Assembly: GCA_964544145.1 (NCBI GenBank)
Contig: CAZJAT010000006.1
Coordinates: 19,004 to 83,003 of the forward strand
Direction: 5' to 3'
From: CAZJAT01 sp964544145
GTDB lineage: Bacteria; Hydrothermota; 32-111
DNA length: 64,000 nt
Notes under the pieces: generated by a model
What the model saw: the letters and a program-made list of their open reading frames with translations, nothing else
Databases searched by the model: none
What the model was told of the DNA's origin: nothing
Position numbers and translations under genes: made by a program
Shown here: piece after piece, positions 36,131-44,440 of the stretch
Numbering within the stretch: the first letter of the stretch is position 1
Layout: each line of letters opens with the position of its first letter

Positions 36131-36752
36131 AGCTGATCTGGTCCTCCTTGGAGAGTTTTGTAGTATCAATCAGAATAGCATCATCTGCTTTTCTTAAAGG
36201 TGCATACTGTCTTGTGGTATCTCTTTGATCTCTGCTGATTATCTCTGCTTTTAATTTATCATAATCAATATCAATACCTTTTTTCAGATAATCATTGTAA
36301 CGCCTTCTTGTCCTTTCGTCAATAGAACATTCAAGAAAAAATTTTACCTGTGCATTTGGAAAAACAATAGTACCCATATCCCGTCCTTCAGCAACTATGT
36401 CCGATATATTCCCTATTTCTCGCTGTTGTTTAACCAAAAAACTGCGGACTTCCTTGATGGTGGACACCCTTGATGCTCCCTGTGAGACCTTTTCAGTTCT
36501 TATTTCATCTGAAACATTCATATTATTTAAAAAAATATTTCTATCATTGTCAAAACTGATTTTAATTTCATTCAGTGCAGGAATAACATCCTCAGACATG
36601 ATGTCAATATGATTATTCAGCATATAAAGCGCAACAGATCTGTACATAGCTCCAGTATCCAGATAAAGCATGCCCAATACTCTTGCACTCTCTTTTGCTG
36701 TAAATGTTTTCCCTGCGCCTGCAGGTCCATCAATAGTAACTATAAAATTCAT
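36078..36752 (-). CDS. cmk: Cytidylate kinase
   Basis: This 224-residue kinase phosphorylates CMP and dCMP. The P-loop is GPAGAGKT (about residues 9-16). LYLDTGAMYRSVALY (CMP site), VAEGRDMGTIVFPNA and RRRYNDYLKKG (NMP-binding and lid arginines) follow. The ATG at 36752 has no Shine-Dalgarno site and lies 7 nt behind a TATACT box, so it is likely the leaderless first gene of cmk-plsC-ispH-rpsA-pyrG. Confidence 0.96.
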   Translation of the reverse strand: MNFIVTIDGPAGAGKTFTAKESARVLGMLYLDTGAMYRSVALYMLNNHIDIMSEDVIPALNEIKISFDNDRNIFLNNMNVSDEIRTEKVSQGASRVSTIKEVRSFLVKQQREIGNISDIVAEGRDMGTIVFPNAQVKFFLECSIDERTRRRYNDYLKKGIDIDYDKLKAEIISRDQRDTTRQYAPLRKADDAILIDTTKLSKEDQISFVIEKAEAIRKNLQHRS

Positions 36753-36759
36753 AAAATGA

Positions 36760-36787
36760 AGTATATCAAAAACACTCTAAATTTCAA
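36760..36787 (-). promoter_or_regulatory. Promoter of the cmk operon, leaderless
   Basis: Minus strand TTGAAA-N16-TATACT with TGA before the -10 box. The -10 box ends 7 nt before the cmk ATG. It is divergent from the promoter at 36827. Confidence 0.68.
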
Positions 36788-36826
36788 GTAACTTAATTAA
36801 ATATTCAGTATATTCAATTATAAGGC

Positions 36827-36855
36827 TTGACTTTGAAAAGAAAAAAAACTATTAT
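36827..36855 (+). promoter_or_regulatory. Promoter of the diguanylate cyclase gene, leaderless
   Basis: TTGACT-N17-TATTAT, then 6 nt, then the ATG at 36862. The spacer is A-rich. There is no Shine-Dalgarno site. Confidence 0.7.
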
Positions 36856-36861
36856 TGCGTT

Positions 36862-38007
36862 ATGGCAGGGGTAAAACACATTATTTACGACACATATAAT
36901 GAACGGCTTCATTGGCTTATTCGTTTGAGATTTGCACTTATCATCATAGTTTCGGTACTTCTTGTTCTCACTATGTTTAAAATATCATTACTTAATTTTC
37001 CATTGGAAAATATAAAAACCTTGATTATATTGAATTTATCAGCCTTGCTTATAAATGTACTATTGGCAGGATATCAATATTATATTGTTGAGAAAAGACA
37101 TATGATACTGGATGAAAATCATTTCAATTATATCTCTCTTCTCCATATTGATTTTGATATATTGTATGTAATTCTGCTTATTGCACTGACAGGCGGATTA
37201 AATAGCCGATTTCTCTTTCTTCTTATTTTTAATATTATTACTACAACATTTCTAATATCCGGCTTCAGATCATATTTTTATTCCATGCTTGTTCTATTTC
37301 TGCTAACACTCACCTCAATAACTTTTTATACTGTTGATTCATTTCCATACATCAATTTCAGAATAATCAATCCCCTGCCGGAAATGACATTCATATCTGT
37401 TATTTACCTGTTTGCTGTTTATATATCCAAATATGTTTCAAGCAAATTATACGATAAACAGGAGGAATTGAATATTCTTTATGAGGAAGCTTACAGTTTA
37501 TCAATAACAGATAGATTGACAGGGCTTTATGATCAAACATATTTTCGTATAGCAGCATCTGATGCAATTGAAATCGCAGATGTTAATCATAATACACTTG
37601 CCATTGTTATGCTTGATTTAGATGATTTTAAAGGATTTAATGATTCAAATGGTCATTTGACAGGTTCAAGGGCATTACAGGAAATTGCTCAAATCATAAG
37701 ATCATCTTTCAGGAAAACAGATATACTTGCTAAATACGGAGGGGATGAATTTATTATGTTGATGCGCGATATTGACAATGAATATATTACCCCTACTCTC
37801 CGCAGATTTCAAAAACAATTGGCAGATTATGACTTTAATCCGGGCGGTGAGGGACATCATACAATAACAGCTTCCTTAGGGATTTCTATTTTTCCAGATG
37901 ATGGTAATGACATATCAACATTAATGCAAAAAGCTGACAAAGCTCTCTACTCTGTTAAAGATGGAGGAAAAAACGGATTAATGCTTTACAAAGATATTGA
38001 AAAATGA
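36862..38007 (+). CDS. Membrane diguanylate cyclase (GGDEF) with PilS-like sensor region
   Basis: This 381-residue protein makes cyclic-di-GMP. About six membrane helices (residues 20-190) are followed by a short coiled region and a GGDEF domain (about 212-376). The active site KYGGDEF is intact, with metal ligands in VMLDLDDFK and a product-inhibition I-site RKTD five residues before it. The membrane part contains LHIDFDILYVILLIALTGG and FNIITTTF, echoing the membrane sensor of the pilS-like kinase. Its 3' end overlaps the convergent regulator gene by 30 bp. Confidence 0.92.
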   Translation: MAGVKHIIYDTYNERLHWLIRLRFALIIIVSVLLVLTMFKISLLNFPLENIKTLIILNLSALLINVLLAGYQYYIVEKRHMILDENHFNYISLLHIDFDILYVILLIALTGGLNSRFLFLLIFNIITTTFLISGFRSYFYSMLVLFLLTLTSITFYTVDSFPYINFRIINPLPEMTFISVIYLFAVYISKYVSSKLYDKQEELNILYEEAYSLSITDRLTGLYDQTYFRIAASDAIEIADVNHNTLAIVMLDLDDFKGFNDSNGHLTGSRALQEIAQIIRSSFRKTDILAKYGGDEFIMLMRDIDNEYITPTLRRFQKQLADYDFNPGGEGHHTITASLGISIFPDDGNDISTLMQKADKALYSVKDGGKNGLMLYKDIEK

Positions 38008-39471
38008 CTGCAATATATCAGGGTCATACATTTTTTTATTATTATCCTTCAAATGCTTAATAATATCATTGCCATCCATTTTGAAAATATTCTTAAGTGC
38101 ATAATAATCTCCGACTACACGTAAAATTCTTGATGGTATCCTGATTTCCTTACCCTTCTTCCCACCGGGTATTCCGCTTCCATCATAATTCTCAAACAGA
38201 TCCTCAATAATCTCTCTTGCCTGTTCCATAAAAACCAGAGGCGCAAGTATTTGAGTTCCCTTTAAGATAGCCTTACGTATTTCAAGTCCCTTCACAGGAT
38301 CCAAATAATTCTTGGGGCTCAATTGATTGTGTGGTATTTCGATAAGACCCAGCAGATGCAGTAATCCTGCATATTGCAGATTGCGGATATCACTGTCATC
38401 CAATTTGAGGGTTTTGGCAAGTTTAACTGATGTAGCAGCAACCATTTCTGAATGCTTCTTTATCCCTCTATGCACCCTTTCCTCTAATATCAGAAATGCC
38501 ATAAGTGATTCTATATAACTTCGGCGGCTGTCTTCAAGAAAGCGAGAATTTAACATTGAAATAGTAAGCATATATCTGAGTATTTCATAAAATATAAGAT
38601 GATCCTCATTAAAATCAGCTAAATTAACAGTCATCAGAATTAAACCAAGTATCATATTCCCTGACTCAAGAGGAATAATTACAGTTATATCATCCTTTTC
38701 AGCATTAATACTTGAGTCAGTACTAACACTGTTATTGTTGAAAAATTTTTTGAATGTATTAAACTCCATTTCAGTTCCCACTTCAAATCCAGTCTGAAAA
38801 TTATTCTCGAATTTCACAATAAATTTTTTCTTTGTTTTTTCAAACATCATAAGTACAGATGATTTAGGTTTATATATATCATTGATTTGTTCAAAAATTA
38901 TCTTTTGATTTGTTTCAAATGATTTCACCTTACCTGTCTCTATTGATATATTCTTCATTTTATCTATTTCTTCTTTCAGCTTCTTAACATAATTATTCAA
39001 CTGTTCTTTCTGTATAGTTATCATATTGTTGGCTTTAAACAATTCATCATTTGCAGATGTTAAATCCTTATTGAGTTCTTCTTTCTCTATAAGCAATTGC
39101 CTCTTTTCAATAGCATTTTTGACAACCAACATCATTGTGTCAGAAGTGAATGGTTTTGAAATGAAGTCATATGCTCCCAAACGCATACTTGTCATTGCAA
39201 GATTAATATCAATATTGGCTGATATTGCAATTATCGGTGTATATGGGTTTTCTGAAGAATATTTGGAGATAAATTCATTAACATTTTTATTGCCAAATGC
39301 CAGATCAATAATAATCAATGAGTATTGATTTGCTTTCAAATAATTATTAAAGGTATTGATATCATTTGCAACATCAACATCTGCATTGTTTGATTTATCA
39401 AATTCAATTATTTTCTTTATAAACTCACTGATTGTTGTTTCATTATCAGCAATGATTATTCTATTCTTCAT
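37978..39471 (-). CDS. Response regulator with degenerate HD-GYP domain
   Basis: This 497-residue protein has a receiver domain (about residues 1-120; phospho-acceptor in IIIDLAFG). A coiled coil (about 125-175), a small GAF-like region and an HD-GYP-like domain (about 325-490) follow. The last keeps the fold (KKHSEMVAATSVKLAKTL, IPSRILRVVGDYYAL) but loses the catalytic residues: HDIGK is HLLGL, the HHE motif is FEN, and GYP is GIP. It therefore probably binds partners or ligand but does not cleave cyclic-di-GMP. The ATG at 39471 overlaps the kinase gene upstream; a TTG three codons earlier is possible. It is likely the partner of that kinase. Confidence 0.85.
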   Translation of the reverse strand: MKNRIIIADNETTISEFIKKIIEFDKSNNADVDVANDINTFNNYLKANQYSLIIIDLAFGNKNVNEFISKYSSENPYTPIIAISANIDINLAMTSMRLGAYDFISKPFTSDTMMLVVKNAIEKRQLLIEKEELNKDLTSANDELFKANNMITIQKEQLNNYVKKLKEEIDKMKNISIETGKVKSFETNQKIIFEQINDIYKPKSSVLMMFEKTKKKFIVKFENNFQTGFEVGTEMEFNTFKKFFNNNSVSTDSSINAEKDDITVIIPLESGNMILGLILMTVNLADFNEDHLIFYEILRYMLTISMLNSRFLEDSRRSYIESLMAFLILEERVHRGIKKHSEMVAATSVKLAKTLKLDDSDIRNLQYAGLLHLLGLIEIPHNQLSPKNYLDPVKGLEIRKAILKGTQILAPLVFMEQAREIIEDLFENYDGSGIPGGKKGKEIRIPSRILRVVGDYYALKNIFKMDGNDIIKHLKDNNKKMYDPDILQSFFNIFVKH

Positions 39472-42400
39472 TGTCTCCAACTGCTCTTACCGGCAATATA
39501 ATTGTAAATGCTACACCATTTGCAACATTTTCTGCATACAATTTACCACCGTGTTCTTTAACAATATTATATGATATTGAAAGTCCCAGCCCTGTACCCC
39601 CGCTCTTTGTTGTGAAAAAAGGATTAAATATATTACTCATTGCATCATCAGGGATATGAGGACCATCATTCATTACAATTAATGAACACCACTCTTTATC
39701 CTGCTTAACTGTAATAGAAATAGAGCCATTCTCTATAATGGCCTGATTGGCATTCAGGAGAAGATTGATCAGAACCTCCAGTATCTGCTCTTCATCAGCT
39801 TCAATGAAGCTATTCTGGTCCGAGATATTAATGGTCAGCTTAATATCACTCTTATCAAGTTTGCTTTTTGTCAATAGCACTGCTCTGTCAATGATATCAG
39901 GTATCTTCACCTTTGATATGATCCTAATCTTTGATTTTGCAAATGAAGTCATATCATTCACAAGCCTGTCAAGTCTTTTAACTTCCTTGATGACAAGCTC
40001 TATAGAATGTTTCTGAGTATCATTGTCACTGTCAATCTGCATATGTAAGAATTCTAAACCGGTGAGTATTCCTGCGAGAGGATTCTTAATCTCATGAGCC
40101 ATTCCTGCAGCCATTTGACCTAAAAGGGCCAAATTCTCTTTTTCCTTCAACTCCTGTCTCATCTTTTTGATTTCACTGATATCTTGGATAATACATACAA
40201 TGTCATTCTTTTTATCCCATTTTACCGGTGTGATACTTATGCCGCAAGGAATAATCTGACCATTCATCTTTTTCAACTCTATTTCTCTCCTAAGTACCGG
40301 CTGAGCATCAGAAAGCGCTTCACCTATAATGCCAAAATCATTTGATATTATTTCATTATAGGGAATATTAAACACATGCTTCTGTTCATATCCGCTAATA
40401 TTGGAAAAACCTTTATTTATATGCTGTATCAAACCTGATTTTTCGATATATACTATACCGCTGGGAATGTTGTCCAATATTACATCAGATAATTTTCTGC
40501 CTAATTCAATATCCATAAAATGTTCAAATGCAATAATTGTACTATTAGCAAGTATTTTCATCAGATTAACATCATTTTCCGTAAAATTACCCGATTTTTT
40601 ATTATCTGCGCAAAGAACACCAATGATATTACCCTTGTATATTAGTGGTATATTAACAAGATTCCTCACTTCATATATTCTGCTTAAATCAAGTTTTTTG
40701 AAATACTTACTCTTAGCAGTATCATTTACGATTACTGGCTTTCCTGATTTAACCACATATCCTGCAACACCCTCACCGGGTGCAATAGTGTATCCGCCCA
40801 GTTCCTTCAGATCAATACCGGCAAATGATTTGAATACCATTTTTTTGTTTTCTAAAAGAAGAAGTGATGAATATTCGGTTCCTACAAGTTCTTTAGCTGC
40901 ATCCACAATATACTGATAATATTCATCAAGATTATTAATATTGTATTGAGCTAATTTTTTGGTAATAGCACTGATACTGCTGAACTGTTTAAGTCTCTGT
41001 TCATTTTCACCGAATAATGTTGCATTTTCAAGTGCAATTGATAATTCATTAATGATTGCAAGGAAAGTTTCATCAGTAATCCCTGTATTAATTTTCTCTT
41101 TGTATGCGATCATTATAAGAAAATTTTCTCTTGAATTCTTAACAGTAATGCATTTTACATATTTTATACCATTAAACTGCTCTTTAATAATCTTATTTCT
41201 TTCATTCAATGAAAAAATTGCATTTTCCGGAAATTTACTTATAGATCTCTGCTCTAATTCATTTGTTTTCAGTATTTTTCCCTTTCTCTCAATAGCATTG
41301 TAGAATTCTGCTTCCAATTTCAGCATATTTTCCTGTTTTCTTAAAAACAATACAGCTTCAGCCTTTGTGATGCTTCCAAGAGAACTTACAATTGCCTTCC
41401 TCAGAAATGTAAGGTTTATAACGGGTCTGATGCTTGTTGTCATTTTATACAAAATAGACAGCTGATCGATCTTCTCTTCCATCTGCATTTGCAAATGTAT
41501 ATTTTTTATATATGAAGATGAGCTTGTTGCTATAATTTTAATAATATCAAAATCTGACTGAGAAAACCCATTAATTTTATCCTTGGCAAAAACAAAAACA
41601 CCGAGAATATCATTCTTGAACTTCACCGGCACACATATAATTGATTTACTTTTCTTACCGAATATCCTGCACATAGGTGATGAATTTGAATTCTTGTTTG
41701 TATCTTTGATGAGAATAGGTATATCGGAAATCTTTTCAGGTATTTCACTCTCACTGAATGATATTGTTCCTCCATTCATTTCATCAAGGATTCTGCCTTT
41801 CATTGCTACGCTTACAAAGGATTTATAATCAACATTTCTCATTAGCATAAGGCTATTATCGGAATTTATCTCCTGAGATATAATATTAAGCAGATTTTCA
41901 AATGTCTTCTCAAAATTTCTTGATTGTGATACAAGCCTGGATATCTTTAATGTTAATTCCAATTTGAGTAAATTGCTCTTTTTTTCTTCATATATTATTG
42001 ATTTGTCTAGTATATATCCTGTAAAATCTGATATATCTGACACAAACATACGCACTTTTTTCTCATCAAAACTTTTTTTGTTTTCAAGGACCATAACACC
42101 CAAATTGTTATTATTGAATATTATTGGCATTATTATTATCTCTTTAATGCTCTTTTTGCTAATTATATCACTAATAATATTTTTATCTTTAATTATTACA
42201 GGTTCCTTTATACCCAATTTATTGATTGCATTTATCATTGTTTCGGATTCTTCAATAATGTCACCTTTGAAATCCCCATTATTATTGATATTAAACTTGA
42301 TAAAATATTTTGCATAAGAGTTGTAAGCATATAGTGATTTTATATCAAGGAACTCTGAGATATAAGATGAAACTGATTTTAATACATAATCCAGTTCAAG

Positions 42401-43453
42401 TCCTTTTGAAAGAATGCTGTTCAATTTATTTGCAATTTCATTTTTCTTTTTGCTCGATTCAAATTCATCTTCCAGCCGTTTTTTCTCAGTGAGATCTTCA
42501 ATTACTACAACTACTCCAATAGCTTTATCATGTTCAATCAGCGGATATCCTATAAAATTCTGGAACAATTCTTTTTTCATACGCTTTGAATAACGCATTA
42601 CTCCGCTCAATTTCCTTATTTTTTTCTGCTCGATTATTTCAACAAAAATCTTATCAATGTCATTAGCTTTCATATCCGGCACAATTTCAAATATATTTGC
42701 ACCAATCAAATCCTTATTGAATTTATATTCCTGAGTCATAAATTTATTAAACTGTATTACATTCGCACGTTTATCCAATACAACAATACCCTGTGCTATG
42801 GAATCAAATATGAGCTTCTGCATTTTCTTGAGACCTTCGATCTCTCTACTGTACAATTCTTTTTCCTGCTTATCCTCTACAATAATCAAATGTTTCTTTC
42901 CCCATTGCATTATCTTCATTTTAACCGGTTGAGTATCTCCCTTTCCGTCATACATTTCAGCATCTGCATTTACAATGTCGCCTACTTTCAAACCATTAAT
43001 TATTGTTTCAAGGAATTCAGGAGGATATAATTCGGTAAGTAATGTTTCTCTTATATCATCCTCACTGTATTCATATCGTTTCATGAATACTGAATTCACA
43101 AATTCAATATTGAAATAATCATCTACAATTATTATTGATTCTTGTATTGTGTTGATGAGATTATTAAATACCATTAAGTAGTTTGAAAACTTCTCAGTTA
43201 ATGATTTATTATCAATAAATATAAAGCGTTCTATATTCTCATACTTAAAAACTGTTATCTCGGGTGTATATAATATATTTTCACCGATTTTCTCTGCTTT
43301 TTTATCTCTTACTAAATCGCCTAACTCAATTCCCTGTAAGATACTTTCAGAACTGCACTTACTGTTTACAATGGAAAAATCAGAATCTGTTATGATGAAA
43401 TCAATATCCTCAATATTAAGAATTGAAAGAAAATCTCTGTATTTATTTTTCAA
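39461..43453 (-). CDS. Large soluble multi-PAS/GAF sensor histidine kinase
   Basis: This 1330-residue kinase has no membrane helix that I can see. The approximate order is: PAS-like segments (10-330, with SIIIVDDYFNI and GIVVLDKRANV), then four GAF domains (345-1010). The last GAF is the best preserved (APGEGVAGYVVKSGKPVIVND). A further PAS (1015-1130), HisKA (MAAGMAHEIKNPLAG, about 1140) and a complete ATPase domain (LLLNANQAI, NDGPHIPDD, GGTGLGLS) end the protein. The start is TTG with GGGG upstream. It should phosphorylate the degenerate HD-GYP regulator encoded next. The many GAF/PAS domains point to cytoplasmic redox, gas or small-ligand sensing; the ligand is unknown. Confidence 0.9.
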   Translation of the reverse strand: MKNKYRDFLSILNIEDIDFIITDSDFSIVNSKCSSESILQGIELGDLVRDKKAEKIGENILYTPEITVFKYENIERFIFIDNKSLTEKFSNYLMVFNNLINTIQESIIIVDDYFNIEFVNSVFMKRYEYSEDDIRETLLTELYPPEFLETIINGLKVGDIVNADAEMYDGKGDTQPVKMKIMQWGKKHLIIVEDKQEKELYSREIEGLKKMQKLIFDSIAQGIVVLDKRANVIQFNKFMTQEYKFNKDLIGANIFEIVPDMKANDIDKIFVEIIEQKKIRKLSGVMRYSKRMKKELFQNFIGYPLIEHDKAIGVVVVIEDLTEKKRLEDEFESSKKKNEIANKLNSILSKGLELDYVLKSVSSYISEFLDIKSLYAYNSYAKYFIKFNINNNGDFKGDIIEESETMINAINKLGIKEPVIIKDKNIISDIISKKSIKEIIIMPIIFNNNNLGVMVLENKKSFDEKKVRMFVSDISDFTGYILDKSIIYEEKKSNLLKLELTLKISRLVSQSRNFEKTFENLLNIISQEINSDNSLMLMRNVDYKSFVSVAMKGRILDEMNGGTISFSESEIPEKISDIPILIKDTNKNSNSSPMCRIFGKKSKSIICVPVKFKNDILGVFVFAKDKINGFSQSDFDIIKIIATSSSSYIKNIHLQMQMEEKIDQLSILYKMTTSIRPVINLTFLRKAIVSSLGSITKAEAVLFLRKQENMLKLEAEFYNAIERKGKILKTNELEQRSISKFPENAIFSLNERNKIIKEQFNGIKYVKCITVKNSRENFLIMIAYKEKINTGITDETFLAIINELSIALENATLFGENEQRLKQFSSISAITKKLAQYNINNLDEYYQYIVDAAKELVGTEYSSLLLLENKKMVFKSFAGIDLKELGGYTIAPGEGVAGYVVKSGKPVIVNDTAKSKYFKKLDLSRIYEVRNLVNIPLIYKGNIIGVLCADNKKSGNFTENDVNLMKILANSTIIAFEHFMDIELGRKLSDVILDNIPSGIVYIEKSGLIQHINKGFSNISGYEQKHVFNIPYNEIISNDFGIIGEALSDAQPVLRREIELKKMNGQIIPCGISITPVKWDKKNDIVCIIQDISEIKKMRQELKEKENLALLGQMAAGMAHEIKNPLAGILTGLEFLHMQIDSDNDTQKHSIELVIKEVKRLDRLVNDMTSFAKSKIRIISKVKIPDIIDRAVLLTKSKLDKSDIKLTINISDQNSFIEADEEQILEVLINLLLNANQAIIENGSISITVKQDKEWCSLIVMNDGPHIPDDAMSNIFNPFFTTKSGGTGLGLSISYNIVKEHGGKLYAENVANGVAFTIILPVRAVGDNEE

Positions 43454-43463
43454 TAATTCCCCA

Positions 43464-43721
43464 CTAATTGCCGATTATACGTTTTAAGTGTATATCAGCT
43501 GAAGCGAAACTGTTATCTACTGATAATACTTTTTCATAGCATTTTTTTGCATTCTCAAGGTCATTAATGCTTTCATATACAACGCCAAGATTAAAATATA
43601 ATTCGGGATCATCAGGATATCTTCTTATACCATCAAGATATATATCGATTGCCTTATCATATTTTTGATTAAGGAAATAAAATTTGGCTGATTCAAGTAC
43701 TGCTTCTTTTTTTTCTTCCAT
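43464..43721 (-). CDS. Small TPR protein
   Basis: This 85-residue protein is built of two TPR units: SAKFYFLNQKYDKAIDIYLD and the stretch PDDPELYFNLGVVYESINDLENAKKCYEKVL, which has the canonical small/aromatic positions. Such units bind peptide segments of partner proteins. It lies 10 nt upstream of the giant kinase gene and downstream of the potassium-channel regulator gene, so a role as a kinase accessory protein is possible but unproven. No Shine-Dalgarno site is seen. Confidence 0.75.
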   Translation of the reverse strand: MEEKKEAVLESAKFYFLNQKYDKAIDIYLDGIRRYPDDPELYFNLGVVYESINDLENAKKCYEKVLSVDNSFASADIHLKRIIGN

Positions 43722-43733
43722 TATACTATTCTA

Positions 43734-44432
43734 TTACAAATTCTTGATTATTTCAAGATTTTTCTTTTCACCGATTATTATTAGGATATCTCCCTTAACA
43801 ATAATTTCATCCGCTTTTGGTGAAATAATAGTCTCTTCACTGAAAGATGATAACGAATTCTCAGCAATTGTAGGTGTTTTTCTTTTGATGGCAATTACAT
43901 TAACATTATATTTCTTTCTTAAATCCAGATCTGCTATGGTTCTGTCAGCAAATATATCCGGCGTTCTTATTTCAAGGATTGAATGGGTTTCGGAAAGATC
44001 AATTAAGTCAAAAATATTCTTAGATATCAACCGTTCTGCTAATCTCTTACCCGATTCACGTTCAGGATAAATGACAGAATCCACAGAAAGTTTACTTAAA
44101 ACAGCACCATGCCTTACATCAATAGCTTTAGCAATAACCTTTTTGATCTTCAGATCATTTTTCAGATATGAACATATGAGAATACTTGAAGCAATATCTT
44201 CCCCGACTGCAACAACTGCAATATCAACATCTTCCATTCCGATTTCCTTTAAACTGGATTCATTTGTAGCATTCAGCTGAACAGCATGGTTTACAACATT
44301 AGATATTTCATTTACTCTTTCCTCGTCTTTATCTATAGCTATTACATCCATTCCCATATCTGCCAACTTCTCCGCAACTGATTGACCAAACCGTCCTAAT
44401 CCTATTACCGCAAACAATGGATTCGATTTCAT
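43734..44432 (-). CDS. ktrA: Potassium uptake regulatory subunit (KtrA/TrkA family)
   Basis: This 232-residue cytosolic RCK protein gates the transporter encoded upstream. The N-terminal Rossmann part has FAVIGLGRFGQSVAEKL and the acidic end VIAIDKDEE, which bind ATP/ADP or NAD(H). The RCK_C half (about residues 140-232) could bind cyclic-di-AMP or similar ligands in some relatives. AGGAGG precedes the ATG. It is directly downstream of the ktrB-like gene. Confidence 0.92.
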   Translation of the reverse strand: MKSNPLFAVIGLGRFGQSVAEKLADMGMDVIAIDKDEERVNEISNVVNHAVQLNATNESSLKEIGMEDVDIAVVAVGEDIASSILICSYLKNDLKIKKVIAKAIDVRHGAVLSKLSVDSVIYPERESGKRLAERLISKNIFDLIDLSETHSILEIRTPDIFADRTIADLDLRKKYNVNVIAIKRKTPTIAENSLSSFSEETIISPKADEIIVKGDILIIIGEKKNLEIIKNL

Positions 44433-44440
44433 TACTCCTC

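Noticed and set aside
40401..40916. Plus-strand 171-codon frame
   Set aside because: Antisense to a GAF domain of the large kinase; no ribosome site or recognisable domain.
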